Positions 1 to 8,390 of a stretch of 64,000 nucleotides of DNA are shown here, piece by piece. The notes under the pieces are model-generated. The model was not told the origin of the DNA. It made no database searches and saw only the letters and a list, made by a program, of their open reading frames with translations. The position numbers and the translations under genes were made by a program. Numbering within the stretch: the stretch's first letter is position 1; each line of letters begins with the position of its first letter. Origin of the DNA: Synechococcus sp. LA31 (GTDB lineage Bacteria > Cyanobacteriota > Cyanobacteriia > PCC-6307 > Cyanobiaceae); the NCBI RefSeq assembly GCF_018502385.1, contig NZ_CP075523.1:434001-498000 (forward strand). Direction: 5' to 3'.

Positions 1-911
1 TCAACCTGGCCGGCAAGGCTCTGCTCACCCTCGCGGTGGGTGTGACCATCACCATCGCGCTCTCCGCCAGCCTCGGCTGGTTGGCTCGCCTTCCGGTGCT
101 GGGGGATGAAGTGCTGCGCCGCACCACCCCCAACCTGCTGGATCTCGGCATTGCTTTGGTGGCGGGATCGATCGCCACCTACGGCCGGCTACGGCAGGAA
201 GCGGTGTCATCCATCGCTGGCACGGCCATTGCCGTGGCCCTGGTCCCGCCAGTGTGCGTGCTCGGCTTGCTCCTCTCGATCCAGCAGTGGGAGCCGGCGC
301 GCGGTGCTGCTTTGCTGTTTGCCGCCAACCTGCTGGGCATCCTTTCGGGGGGGTTGCTCACGCTGGTGGTGAGCCAGGCAAGCTTGCGCCAGAAGCTCTG
401 GCGCAGCCGGGTTGGTTTGGTGAGCCTCCTGCTCACAGGCCTGCTGCTGATTCCGCTCACCGGCAGTTTTCTCACCCTGGTGGCTCAGGCCCAGCGGCGC
501 GTGGCCCTGCAGGAGGTGGAGCGCGCTATCACCGAGAGCCTGCGTCAACGCACGCTCACCCTTGGCAAGGATTCCGAGCTCACGGGCGTCACGATCGACT
601 GGAACCAGAACCCGCCGCTGATCAAGGCGGCGGTGAGTGTGATCAAACCGAACCTGCCTACCCCCAAACAGGTGGCCGCCGTGCAGGATTTCATCAATAA
701 GCAGATGAAGTTCAACTACCGCCTGGTGGTTAAACGGGTCTCGATCGATGTGATTGGTCCCGAAGCTGCTCCCAACTTGGAGCCCGCCACGGCGGATGAA
801 GAGGGCCCGCCTAAACCGCTCACCCCGCCCCTGCCGCCGCCACCACCTCCAGTGCCTGCCACTGAGGAATCCCCTGCTGCGGACAGCAAGCCGTTGTTGA
901 ACGAGAATTGA
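1..911 (+). CDS. DUF389 family membrane protein (5'-truncated)
   Basis: C-terminal part of a multi-pass membrane protein. The frame is open to the first bases of the window, so the true start lies upstream. At least four hydrophobic segments are visible, including the AVALVPPVCVLGLLLS stretch typical of the DUF389 (uncharacterised hydrophobic) domain. A soluble region of about 130 residues follows, then a proline-rich tail (LPPPPPPVP). The molecular role of DUF389 is not established. The gene ends 19 bp before the CaCA exchanger on the same strand, so co-transcription is possible (inference). Confidence 0.75.
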   Translation, partial: NLAGKALLTLAVGVTITIALSASLGWLARLPVLGDEVLRRTTPNLLDLGIALVAGSIATYGRLRQEAVSSIAGTAIAVALVPPVCVLGLLLSIQQWEPARGAALLFAANLLGILSGGLLTLVVSQASLRQKLWRSRVGLVSLLLTGLLLIPLTGSFLTLVAQAQRRVALQEVERAITESLRQRTLTLGKDSELTGVTIDWNQNPPLIKAAVSVIKPNLPTPKQVAAVQDFINKQMKFNYRLVVKRVSIDVIGPEAAPNLEPATADEEGPPKPLTPPLPPPPPPVPATEESPAADSKPLLNEN

Positions 912-930
912 GGCGTGTGTTGCGTGCCAC

Positions 931-2010
931 ATGCCTTACGCCTTGAGTGGCTTCCAGATCGTTGCCGGCATCCTGCTCCTGTTCGGCGGCGGTGAGCTGT
1001 TCGTTGCCGGTTCGGTTTCGCTGGCCCTGCTGCTGCGGATCCCTCAGATCGTGATCGGTCTCACGGTGGTGTCGCTGGGGACCAGCGCCCCCGAGCTGTT
1101 CGTGAGCCTCACCTCCACGATGCAAGGGGGAGCTGGTGGTGACGCGATCGCCGTGACCAACGTGGTGGGTTCCAACATCTTCAATGTGCTGGTGGTGCTT
1201 GGCGCCAGTGCGGTGGTGCTGCCCTTGCGGGTGAAGAGCCGTCTGGTGCGTCGAGATGTTCCTCTGCTGCTTGGGGTCTCGATGGCGACCTGGGGCATGG
1301 CCTCCGGTGGGCGGCTCACCTGGATTGTTGGGTTGGCTCTGCTCACCGGTATGGCCCTGAATCTCGTCTGGGAGGCACGCACCGCCTCCGAGGAGGTGCA
1401 GGACGGCGACCTCAGCGATGAGGCCCTGATCCCTTGGCCGATGGCCGCTGCCAAGTTGGCTGCAGGTCTGGCTTTGCTGGTGCTGGGGTCGCAGGTGCTC
1501 GTGAGCGGGGCGATTAGCGCGGCTCAGAGTTTGGGGGTGAGTGAGGCTGTGATCGGTCTCACGATTGTGTCGGCTGGCACGTCGATGCCAGAACTGGTGA
1601 CCTCCCTCGTGGCGGCCTATCGGGGTAAAGCCGATCTGGCTATTGGCAATGTGGTGGGCAGTAATTTGCTCAATCAGCTGCTGATCCTGGGGACCTGTTC
1701 GCTGTTGTCAGGCCCAGAAGGAATCGAGGTGTCGGGTCTGTTGATCACCCGTGATTTTCCAATCATGGTGGCCACCACCCTGGCCTGCCTCCCGATTTTC
1801 TGGAGTGGAGGCGTGATTAGTCGAGCCGAAGGCTGGGTTCTGCTTGGGCTTTACGGCCTGTTCCTGGTCGAACAGGTCATGCACACAACGGCCTATTCCG
1901 GTCTCGATCAATTCCGTTTTGTCGTGCTGGCCGCCGTGGTGCCGCTGGTATTGGTGTTTGTGGTGTGGAACGCTCTCGAATGGCGCCAGGCCCGGCTCAG
2001 ATCACACTGA
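931..2010 (+). CDS. Calcium/sodium:proton exchanger, CaCA family (YrbG-like)
   Basis: Inner-membrane cation antiporter of 359 residues, the usual size for bacterial CaCA proteins. Both inverted alpha repeats are clear. Alpha-1 carries GTSAPELFVS followed by NVVGSNIFN; alpha-2 carries GTSMPELVTS followed by NVVGSNLLN. The GTSxPE glutamates are the family's ion-binding residues. The two halves are separated by an acidic loop near residues 145-170 (EEVQDGDLSDE). The substrate is probably Ca2+ or Na+ exchanged for H+, but sequence alone does not settle it. It follows the DUF389 gene closely. Confidence 0.9.
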   Translation: MPYALSGFQIVAGILLLFGGGELFVAGSVSLALLLRIPQIVIGLTVVSLGTSAPELFVSLTSTMQGGAGGDAIAVTNVVGSNIFNVLVVLGASAVVLPLRVKSRLVRRDVPLLLGVSMATWGMASGGRLTWIVGLALLTGMALNLVWEARTASEEVQDGDLSDEALIPWPMAAAKLAAGLALLVLGSQVLVSGAISAAQSLGVSEAVIGLTIVSAGTSMPELVTSLVAAYRGKADLAIGNVVGSNLLNQLLILGTCSLLSGPEGIEVSGLLITRDFPIMVATTLACLPIFWSGGVISRAEGWVLLGLYGLFLVEQVMHTTAYSGLDQFRFVVLAAVVPLVLVFVVWNALEWRQARLRSH

Positions 2011-2221
2011 GGCGGGCCACGTTCAGTCCGGCGTCCACCGCGTCGCTGCAGAGGTGATCACAGCTGTCGGCTTTCAGCCGAACGGCTCCCGAACAGATCA
2101 GATCCCAGGTGTTGGTCTCGAAGTGGGTCTGCAACCACAGCATGCCCATCACGGAGCGTGGCAGGAGCTGATAGGTATCGCCCTTGGCCGTGAGGCTGAG
2201 ATCGGTGCTGCTGCGCTCCAT
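1997..2221 (-). CDS. Small conserved hypothetical protein
   Basis: A 74-residue protein with no named domain that I recognise. It opens with MERSSTDLSLTAKGDTYQLL and contains three cysteines in its second half. The style matches short unnamed proteins conserved in marine Synechococcus/Cyanobium, though I cannot confirm homologues here. It converges on and overlaps the end of the CaCA gene by 14 bp. A minus-strand terminator hairpin lies just upstream of its ATG, so it probably has its own promoter or depends on read-through. Confidence 0.6.
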   Translation of the reverse strand: MERSSTDLSLTAKGDTYQLLPRSVMGMLWLQTHFETNTWDLICSGAVRLKADSCDHLCSDAVDAGLNVARLSVI

Positions 2222-2234
2222 GACCCAACAAAAA

Positions 2235-2259
2235 ACCTCCCCCCATTGCAGGGGGAGGT
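2235..2259 (-). terminator. Rho-independent terminator after the DUF4278 gene
   Basis: Perfect 9-bp arms, ACCTCCCCC (2235-2243) and GGGGGAGGT (2251-2259), with a 7-nt loop. On the minus strand the hairpin is followed at once by a run of six T (plus-strand A run 2230-2235). It sits between the DUF4278 gene and the 74-residue gene, 14 nt from the latter's start codon. Confidence 0.8.
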
Positions 2260-2309
2260 GGGTAGGGCCGTCGTAACAACAGCCACCGAAACTGGATTTG
2301 GCTGGAGGA

Positions 2310-2525
2310 TCAGCCTTGGTTCACCTGCTGGGAGGCTTCGGCTTGGCGGTGGTGGTAGGCGTGGCCGCGGTACTGGAGCTCCACGTCGGCATCCACCACG
2401 GCTGCTTCGTGGCGCAGGGGAGCGTCGTAGTGCTGGCCGCGATAGGCGTGGTCAACGGGTTGGGGGCTGGGTAGCTCGTGGGTGGCGTTGTCGTAGCTGA
2501 CGCCGCGGTAGTGAAGTTTGGTCAT
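2310..2525 (-). CDS. DUF4278 domain protein
   Basis: A 71-residue protein with the DUF4278 pattern: an N-terminal LHYRGVSYD motif and a second copy near the C-terminus, LQYRGHAYHH. Two repeats of the form YRGxxY flank a histidine- and acid-rich centre. DUF4278 proteins are small, common in cyanobacteria and of unknown function. The gene is followed on its own strand by a strong terminator, so it looks monocistronic. Confidence 0.75.
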   Translation of the reverse strand: MTKLHYRGVSYDNATHELPSPQPVDHAYRGQHYDAPLRHEAAVVDADVELQYRGHAYHHRQAEASQQVNQG

Positions 2526-2815
2526 GGGGTAGGGCCTCGAAGGGTGGGTTGAAGGTCTGCGGGGCAGACGGTTCCGCTTCGTGGGAAGGAGCGTTGCTTC
2601 GCCTTGCGGTGGGCTACTTCCGGTGAACCAAGGCCCAGAGGCGGTTCACCCAACGTTTTGTCCTTCTGGAGGCTTTCTAGCGGAATAAGACTGTTCATGG
2701 TGAACATAACGCCAAAAGCTTTGCAAAAAGCCGTGCGCTTTGTGCTGTCTTGAACATGGCTGTCGCGAATCTCTCTCGTCGCGGCGGCTCGATGCTGGTG
2801 TTGATTTTTGACTTT
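2526..2815. other. Intergenic region upstream of amt with a spaced inverted repeat
   Basis: No convincing gene is seen. It contains GGTGAACC (2622-2629) and its inverted copy GGTTCACC (2643-2650), separated by 13 bp, which could form a hairpin or an operator. An open frame running into amt from 2750 exists, but its extra N-terminal residues do not look like Amt sequence. Confidence 0.4.
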
Positions 2816-2857
2816 GTATCAGCAGTAACGTTTTGGTGCCCCGTCTTCGCGAATGAT
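2816..2857 (+). promoter_or_regulatory. Candidate NtcA-activated promoter of amt
   Basis: GTA-N8-AAC at 2816-2829 matches the NtcA box GTA-N8-TAC at all but one position. It is followed after 22 bp by AATGAT (2852-2857), a reasonable -10 hexamer. A box placed about 22 bp ahead of the -10 is the usual class II NtcA architecture, and amt genes are classic NtcA targets. The layout also implies that translation starts downstream, at 2903. Binding is inferred only. Confidence 0.5.
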
Positions 2858-2902
2858 CTCTTCCTAATGGCGGTTACCCGTCATCACCAACCAGCGATTC
2901 TT

Positions 2903-4363
2903 ATGACTGTTGCCTCGCCCTCTTCTCGGCGCCGGCCGAGAAGTTTGCAGGAAGCGAGTTTGTTGGAAGCTCCCGAGCTGCTGCTGCGCAAAGTACGTGG
3001 CCTCTCCTCCAACCGCACGCTCACCTGGCTGGCCTGCGTGCCCATCGCCTTGATGGGCCTTGGCCTCTTCAACCTCTCCGCCCATGCGGCTGAGCTGCCC
3101 GAGCTCAACGCTGCATTCCTGGCGAACAACCTTTGGCTTCTGGTCGCCACCATCCTGGTGATCTTCATGAACGCCGGCTTCGCCATGGTGGAAGCCGGGA
3201 TGTGTCGCCAAAAGAATGCGGTCAACATCCTCGCGAAGAACCTCTTCGTGTTTGCCCTGGCCGTGACCGCCTACTGGTTCGTCGGCTATTCCCTGATGTA
3301 TGGGGATCCTGTGGCTGCAGGCGTTCTCTACTTCAACGGTCTGTTCTTCGATCCAACTGTCACCCCTGAGCTCATCGCTGAGGGCGGATTGGTCCCCAGT
3401 GTTGACTTCCTCTTCCAGGCAGCTTTCGCCGGCACCGCAGCCACGATCGTTTCTGGCCTTGTGGCTGAGCGTGTGAAGTTCGGCGAGTTCGTGATCTTCG
3501 CTCTCGTTCTCACCGCGGTGATCTACCCGATCTCCGGTTCCTGGCAGTGGAATGGCGGTTGGTTGAGCGAGCTGGGATTCATCGACTTCGCCGGTTCGTC
3601 CATCGTTCACTCTGTTGGCGCATGGGCCGGTCTGGTGGGCGCCATGTTGCTTGGCCCCCGCATCGGCAAGTTCGTCAACGGCAAGGCCCAGGCCATCCCC
3701 GGCCACAACATGTCGATTGCCACCCTGGGTGCTCTGATCCTTTGGATCGGTTGGTATGGCTTCAACCCTGGCTCTGAGCTGGCCATGGACCAGTACGTGC
3801 CTTTCCTGGCCGTCACCACCACCCTGGGTGCTGCCGGCGGTGCCATCGCCGCCACCATCGTGTCGACGACAACATCCGGCAAGCCTGACCTCACAATGAT
3901 CATCAACGGCACCTTGGCCGGTCTGGTGAGCGTTACCGCCGGTTGCGGCAACCTCACCCTGGTGGGCTCCTGGGTTGCCGGTGCAGTAGGCGGCATCATC
4001 GTTGTGTTCGCCGTTTCCGCCCTGGATGCTTCCGGCATCGACGATCCTGTGGGCGCGTTCTCCGTGCACGGCGTGTGCGGTGTGTGGGGCACCCTCGTGA
4101 TCGGTCTATGGGGTGTGGATGGCATGGATCCTGGTGCCGCTGGTATCGGTCTGCTCAACGGTGGTGGCATCTCCCAACTGGGCACTCAGGCCCTCGGTTG
4201 TGGTGCTTATGCCATCTGGACTCTGGTCACCTGCTGGATCGCCTGGTCTGTGATCGGCGCCATCTTCGGGGGCATCCGCGTGACCGAATCTGAAGAGGTG
4301 GAAGGCCTCGACATCGGTGAGCACGGCATGGAGGCTTATCCAGATTTCGCTTCGGCGAAGTGA
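2903..4363 (+). CDS. amt1: Ammonium transporter (Amt family)
   Basis: Ammonium channel/transporter of the inner membrane, about 486 residues. An N-terminal leader region is followed by a hydrophobic segment ending SAHAAE, probably a signal peptide. Next come the Amt signature NAGFAMVEAGMCRQKNAVN and about eleven membrane helices. The two pore histidines are present in SSIVHSVGAWAG and GAFSVHGVCGVWGTL. The frame is open back to 2750; I prefer the ATG at 2903 because the NtcA-like promoter lies between and the upstream residues look non-coding. An ATG at 2867 is the alternative. A terminator follows the stop codon. Confidence 0.93.
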   Translation: MTVASPSSRRRPRSLQEASLLEAPELLLRKVRGLSSNRTLTWLACVPIALMGLGLFNLSAHAAELPELNAAFLANNLWLLVATILVIFMNAGFAMVEAGMCRQKNAVNILAKNLFVFALAVTAYWFVGYSLMYGDPVAAGVLYFNGLFFDPTVTPELIAEGGLVPSVDFLFQAAFAGTAATIVSGLVAERVKFGEFVIFALVLTAVIYPISGSWQWNGGWLSELGFIDFAGSSIVHSVGAWAGLVGAMLLGPRIGKFVNGKAQAIPGHNMSIATLGALILWIGWYGFNPGSELAMDQYVPFLAVTTTLGAAGGAIAATIVSTTTSGKPDLTMIINGTLAGLVSVTAGCGNLTLVGSWVAGAVGGIIVVFAVSALDASGIDDPVGAFSVHGVCGVWGTLVIGLWGVDGMDPGAAGIGLLNGGGISQLGTQALGCGAYAIWTLVTCWIAWSVIGAIFGGIRVTESEEVEGLDIGEHGMEAYPDFASAK

Positions 4364-4389
4364 TCCTGGGCTTCTGTTGATCTCTCTCC

Positions 4390-4413
4390 AGCCCGCCGTT
4401 AGGCGGGCTTTTT
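4390..4413 (+). terminator. Rho-independent terminator of amt
   Basis: Perfect 8-bp stem AGCCCGCC / GGCGGGCT with a GTTA loop, followed by TTTT. It lies 26 bp after the amt stop codon. Confidence 0.9.
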
Positions 4414-4453
4414 GCTGTTCTGTCATCCTGGGGTGCAACATGCTGGCGTGGTT

Positions 4454-4783
4454 GTGGCCTGCCCCAGTTGCGGAGCGCGCCTGGTGGCTGTTTCATCGCA
4501 GCCACCAATCCGTTTGATCTGCGCCCAGTGCGCCAGGCCCTTACCGATCAAGCCAGGCCTGCCGCCTTATCTCTGGCTACAGCTCAATGCGCGGCGCTGG
4601 TTTCTGTTGCTGGTGTTGCTAGTGCTGCCCTTGTTCGCCCTCACCCTCTCGCCGCCTCCCAGCAGCAGAGCCCCTAGCGCTGTTCAGCAGCCGAGGCGGC
4701 TGGGGCGGATAACCACCCGGCGGGTTCTGCAGAAGCGTAAGGATCAGCAATCGGCTGCAGAGCGGCGGCGGCCGAGGCCGTAG
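4454..4783 (+). CDS. Small zinc-ribbon membrane protein, hypothetical
   Basis: About 109 residues. Two CxxC pairs (CPSCG near the start and CAQC about 20 residues later) form a likely zinc ribbon. A single membrane helix (WFLLLVLLVLPLFALTL) and a basic, Arg/Lys-rich tail follow. Start codons GTG 4448 or 4454 place the zinc ribbon at the N-terminus; the frame is open back to 4412, but that reaches into the amt terminator. The gene converges on and overlaps the P-type ATPase gene by 40 bp. Function unknown. Confidence 0.5.
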   Translation: MACPSCGARLVAVSSQPPIRLICAQCARPLPIKPGLPPYLWLQLNARRWFLLLVLLVLPLFALTLSPPPSSRAPSAVQQPRRLGRITTRRVLQKRKDQQSAAERRRPRP

Positions 4784-7506
4784 AGCTTCTCGAGCTCGAG
4801 ATACAGCAGCAGCAACAGGCTGAATCCCACGCAGATGAGTAGCTCCTGCCCACTCAATGGGGTGGTGCCAAAGAAGCGTGCCAGGGGGGGCACGTAGAGC
4901 AGCAGAAGCTGTAACGCCGATGTGAGCGCCACGGCCACCAAGAGCCAGGGATTGCTGAAGGCCGGCACCTGCAGCAGCGGTTGTTCACTGCGAGCTGAGA
5001 GCGCGTGGCCCATTTGAGCCAGGCAAAGGGTGGTGAACACCATCGTGGGCCAGGGCCAGCCTGATCGCTCCGCTAGCAGCATCAGGCTGATCACGATCAG
5101 GGCAAACACAACTCCGATTCGCAGGATGTAGCGCCCTAGCCCTCGGGCGAAGATTGACTCACCTGGTTGGGCAGGACGCCGTTGCATCAGCTGCGCGTCG
5201 CCCGGCTCGAGTGCCAAAGCCAAGGCCGGCAAGCCGTCGGTTACCAGATTCATCCAAAGAATCTGCAGAGGGGTGAGCGGCACACCCACGAGTCCCAGTA
5301 GCGGCGCTGAGCCGATCGTGAGCAGCTCGCCAACGTTGCTGCCGAGGATGTATTTCACGAAGCGGCGAATGTTGGCGTACACCAGTCGTCCCTCCTCCAC
5401 CGCATTCACGATCGAAGCAAAGTTGTCATCGAGCAGCACCATGTCGGCCGCTTCCTTGCTCACATCGGTGCCCGTCCTACCCATGGCCACGCCGATGTGG
5501 GCCTGTTTCAGGGCTGGGGCATCGTTGATGCCATCGCCGGTCATCGCGACCACCTCCCCGCTGGCCTGCAGGGCTTTCACGATGCGCAGCTTTTGCTCCG
5601 GTGCAACCCGCGCATAGATGTTGCAGCGGGCCACAACTTGGCGCAGCTCCTGATCATCCAGCTGTTCCAGCTCTCGGCCCAGCAGCACCTCGCTGCCAGC
5701 GCAGGCCAGCCCGATCGAGGCGGCGATGGCCCGAGCGGTGAGCGGGTGATCGCCGGTGATCATGATTGGGCGAATGCCGGCCTTGCGGCAGGTGGCTACC
5801 GCTGCGCCGACCTCCGGCCTCGCTGGGTCGAGCTGGGCCATCAACCCCAGTAACACCAGCCCCTGCAGCTCCTGGCTGGGGCTGGGATGGTGGGGCGCAC
5901 AGGCGAAGGCCAACACCCGTAGGCCTCCTGCCGCCAGCTGCTGCGCCTGATCCATCCACCACTGTCGCTGCGTTGCAGATAAGGGAATGACCCCACGCCC
6001 ATCGATCCAGCGCTCGCACAGGCTGATCACTGTTTCCGGGGAGCCCTTGCTGATCAGCAGGCGTGTGGAGCCCGCGGCGCTCACACCCAGCGGCTGTTGA
6101 AGGGCACCTTGAGGATCATCGATCCATACAGCCATCAACTGGCGGTCGGAGCTGAACGGGATTTCGGCGACGCGGCGGAAATGGCTGCGTAGCTCGAAAT
6201 CATCGATGCCGGCCTTGAGGGCAGCCACCGACAGGGCCCCTTCCGTGGGATCGCCGAGCACCTCCCAGTGACCATCACCCCTCTGTTTGTGCTCGGCATC
6301 GCTGCACAGCACGCCTGCCTGCAGCAGGAGTGTTCTTGCGCCGGGCGCGCAGCCGCTCTCAGCGCCAACTGGTGCTGTCAGCCCTCGGCTGGTGAGGCGG
6401 CCGAGGGGCTCATAGCCCTGACCCGATACCGCCACCGCTTCGCAACCCACGCGCAGCTCCTGCACCACCTGCCGGTTTTGGGTCAGGGTGCCGGTCTTGT
6501 CGGAGCAGATCACCGTCACCGAGCCAAGCGCCTCCACCGCCGGAAGCCGCCGGATCAAGGCGGCACGCCGCACCATCCGCTGGGTGCCGATGGCCAGGGT
6601 CACGGTGATGACAGCCGGTAGACCCTCCGGCACGATCGCCACCGCCATCGACAGCGATACCTCCAGCAGGTTGAGCAGAGGCTGGCCCAACAGCCAACCC
6701 AGCACCACCACCACGGCTACCAGGCTCAGGGCGCTCATCACCAGCGCTTTGGCAAGCCCATCCAGACGCGCTTGCAAAGGCGTGCGTTCGCCGCCGGCTG
6801 TGTTGAGCATTCCAGCGATCTGCCCCAGCTGAGTGCCCATGCCCGTGGCGGTGACCACGGCCACGCCGCGGCCGCGCACCACATCGGTGCCCTGGAAGAG
6901 GCAGTTGTGGCGCTCCAGCACCGGGGTATCCACAGCGAGAACGGGATCGGAACGCTTGAACACCGCCTCGGCTTCGCCGGTGAGGGCGGCCTCCTGCGCG
7001 GCCAGATCCGCCACCTCCAACAGCCGGGCATCGGCGGGCACCCGATCGCCGGCCTCCAGCCGGATCACATCACCGGGCACCAACGTTTCACTGGAGAGCT
7101 GCTGCCAGTCGGCATCACGGCGCACTTGCACCAGTGGGGCGGCCATGTTGCGCAGTGCCAGTAAGGCTTGCTGGGCTTTGCTTTCCTGCGCATAGCCCAG
7201 CAGGGCATTGAGCAGCACGATCACCAGAATGGCGATCGCATCCTTAGGGAAGCTGCGCTGATGCAGGGCCACTGCCCCTGAGACGGCTGCCACAGCCAGC
7301 AGCATCAGCAGCATCACATTGCTGAACTGATCCCAGAGGATCCGCCAGGTGCTGCGCCCTTCGCCCAACTCGAGCCGGTTGGGGCCATGGGAGGCCAGAC
7401 GCAGCTTCGCGTCTGTGCTGCTCAGGCCGTCAATTCCGCTGTGCAGGGCCTGGCAACACGCCTCGGATGCCATGGCGTGCCAATGGATCGAGGCAGGATC
7501 GGTCAA
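4744..7506 (-). CDS. P2A-type calcium-transporting ATPase
   Basis: P-type ATPase of about 920 residues that probably exports Ca2+ using ATP. It has the A-domain ALTGEAE motif, TM4 VPEGLPAV, phosphorylation-site [12 protein letters not shown] (Asp about residue 336), [11 protein letters not shown] and hinge [14 protein letters not shown]5-6 carry SNVGEL and NLVTDGLPA, matching SERCA Ca2+-site residues, which supports P2A. The frame continues upstream to 7674, but those residues do not look native. The family WHxM motif at residues 9-12 requires a start before 7482: TTG 7506 or GTG 7560. Confidence 0.9.
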   Translation of the reverse strand: MTDPASIHWHAMASEACCQALHSGIDGLSSTDAKLRLASHGPNRLELGEGRSTWRILWDQFSNVMLLMLLAVAAVSGAVALHQRSFPKDAIAILVIVLLNALLGYAQESKAQQALLALRNMAAPLVQVRRDADWQQLSSETLVPGDVIRLEAGDRVPADARLLEVADLAAQEAALTGEAEAVFKRSDPVLAVDTPVLERHNCLFQGTDVVRGRGVAVVTATGMGTQLGQIAGMLNTAGGERTPLQARLDGLAKALVMSALSLVAVVVVLGWLLGQPLLNLLEVSLSMAVAIVPEGLPAVITVTLAIGTQRMVRRAALIRRLPAVEALGSVTVICSDKTGTLTQNRQVVQELRVGCEAVAVSGQGYEPLGRLTSRGLTAPVGAESGCAPGARTLLLQAGVLCSDAEHKQRGDGHWEVLGDPTEGALSVAALKAGIDDFELRSHFRRVAEIPFSSDRQLMAVWIDDPQGALQQPLGVSAAGSTRLLISKGSPETVISLCERWIDGRGVIPLSATQRQWWMDQAQQLAAGGLRVLAFACAPHHPSPSQELQGLVLLGLMAQLDPARPEVGAAVATCRKAGIRPIMITGDHPLTARAIAASIGLACAGSEVLLGRELEQLDDQELRQVVARCNIYARVAPEQKLRIVKALQASGEVVAMTGDGINDAPALKQAHIGVAMGRTGTDVSKEAADMVLLDDNFASIVNAVEEGRLVYANIRRFVKYILGSNVGELLTIGSAPLLGLVGVPLTPLQILWMNLVTDGLPALALALEPGDAQLMQRRPAQPGESIFARGLGRYILRIGVVFALIVISLMLLAERSGWPWPTMVFTTLCLAQMGHALSARSEQPLLQVPAFSNPWLLVAVALTSALQLLLLYVPPLARFFGTTPLSGQELLICVGFSLLLLLYLELEKLYGLGRRRSAADC

Positions 7507-7804
7507 CGCAGCCTGAAGCAGCTGTGTTGAGTCTGTTGGATTAAGGCGGCTTGTCTGCACCTCGCATGCATGAATAGAACGGTCATCACGTGCCCGTGAT
7601 CGATGACCTCCCAACAACCTTGGGATCGTGCGGGCTTGTCCTCCTGGACCTACCGCAGCGAGCGTTTCACTCAATCACTGGCCTGTGGTCGGCCACGCGA
7701 ACGATCGACCTGAAAACGGCGATTGGCTGAAGTTGATCGGCTCTAATCGCTACAACGAGTTGGCCGAGTTGGTGAAGGCCTCGTCGTGAATGAACAGGAG
7801 CCGT
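7507..7804. other. Intergenic region between the ATPase and rrf2 genes
   Basis: About 300 bp with no recognised gene. A 53-codon frame from GTG 7628 to TGA 7789 on the plus strand is open, but it has no recognisable motif or ribosome-binding site and I do not call it. The 5' part may encode the ATPase N-terminus if its start is farther upstream than 7506. Confidence 0.4.
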
Positions 7805-8266
7805 TCAGATGAAGTACATCGTCTGAGCCTGCAACATTGCATCGCGTTTGGAGAGGAAATCCGCCAGGGTGATGTACTTCAACTTGGCCACCCGTTCAGC
7901 GCGCAGCTCTTCTGCTAGGGCGCTGATCAGTCGCAACTCGCAGGTTCCCTGACTCGGCTCGAGCTGTTCAGCTTCGCCTTCAAGGCAGTTGATGGCATCT
8001 GCCAGGGAGATTTCTGTTGCTGGCTTGGCCAGCAGGTAGCCGCCGCGGGCGCCGCGCACGCTGCGAACGAAGCCTGCACGGCGCAGGCTGGTCATCATCT
8101 GCTCGAGGTAACGCTCAGGCATGGCCTGGCGAGCGGCGATCTCGCCGACCTGGAGGCGTTCGCCGCTGGCTTCTACTCCTGCCAGCTCCATGAGCGCCAG
8201 GAGCCCATAGGTGGTTTTGGCGCTGAATCCCAAGCAAGCGCTCCCTGGTGCGGGCGAGTCTGGCAC
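7805..8266 (-). CDS. Rrf2-family transcriptional regulator
   Basis: A 153-residue regulator with an N-terminal winged helix: FSAKTTYGLLALMELA, then GEIAARQAMPERYLEQMM and the wing GARGGYLLAKP. A dimerisation helix closes the protein. The three-cysteine cluster that binds an Fe-S centre in IscR-type members is absent; only one Cys (in GTCELR) lies in that region. It therefore resembles CymR-type Rrf2 proteins more than IscR. ATG 8266 or an internal TTG (8233, directly before GFSAK) could be the start. It is transcribed divergently from the SLC13 carrier and may control it (inference). Confidence 0.88.
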   Translation of the reverse strand: MPDSPAPGSACLGFSAKTTYGLLALMELAGVEASGERLQVGEIAARQAMPERYLEQMMTSLRRAGFVRSVRGARGGYLLAKPATEISLADAINCLEGEAEQLEPSQGTCELRLISALAEELRAERVAKLKYITLADFLSKRDAMLQAQTMYFI

Positions 8267-8390
8267 TTAAACCCCGGTAAGTAGCTCGGAAATGGGTTCT
8301 TCGAGGGCGTCAACGGGCGAGGCTGGCTGGGCTAAGTCCGTAAATCCGATCTGAACACCGTTGTATGGTGGTTCTCCCTGGTGGGCGCCC

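Noticed and set aside
2864-4069. 401-codon open frame opposite amt on the minus strand
   Set aside because: Low-complexity His/Gly/Gln-rich translation typical of the antisense of a GC-rich gene; amt on the plus strand is certain.
7628-7789. 53-codon plus-strand frame between the P2A ATPase and rrf2 genes
   Set aside because: No ribosome-binding site, motif or recognisable similarity; kept only as a note in the intergenic entry.
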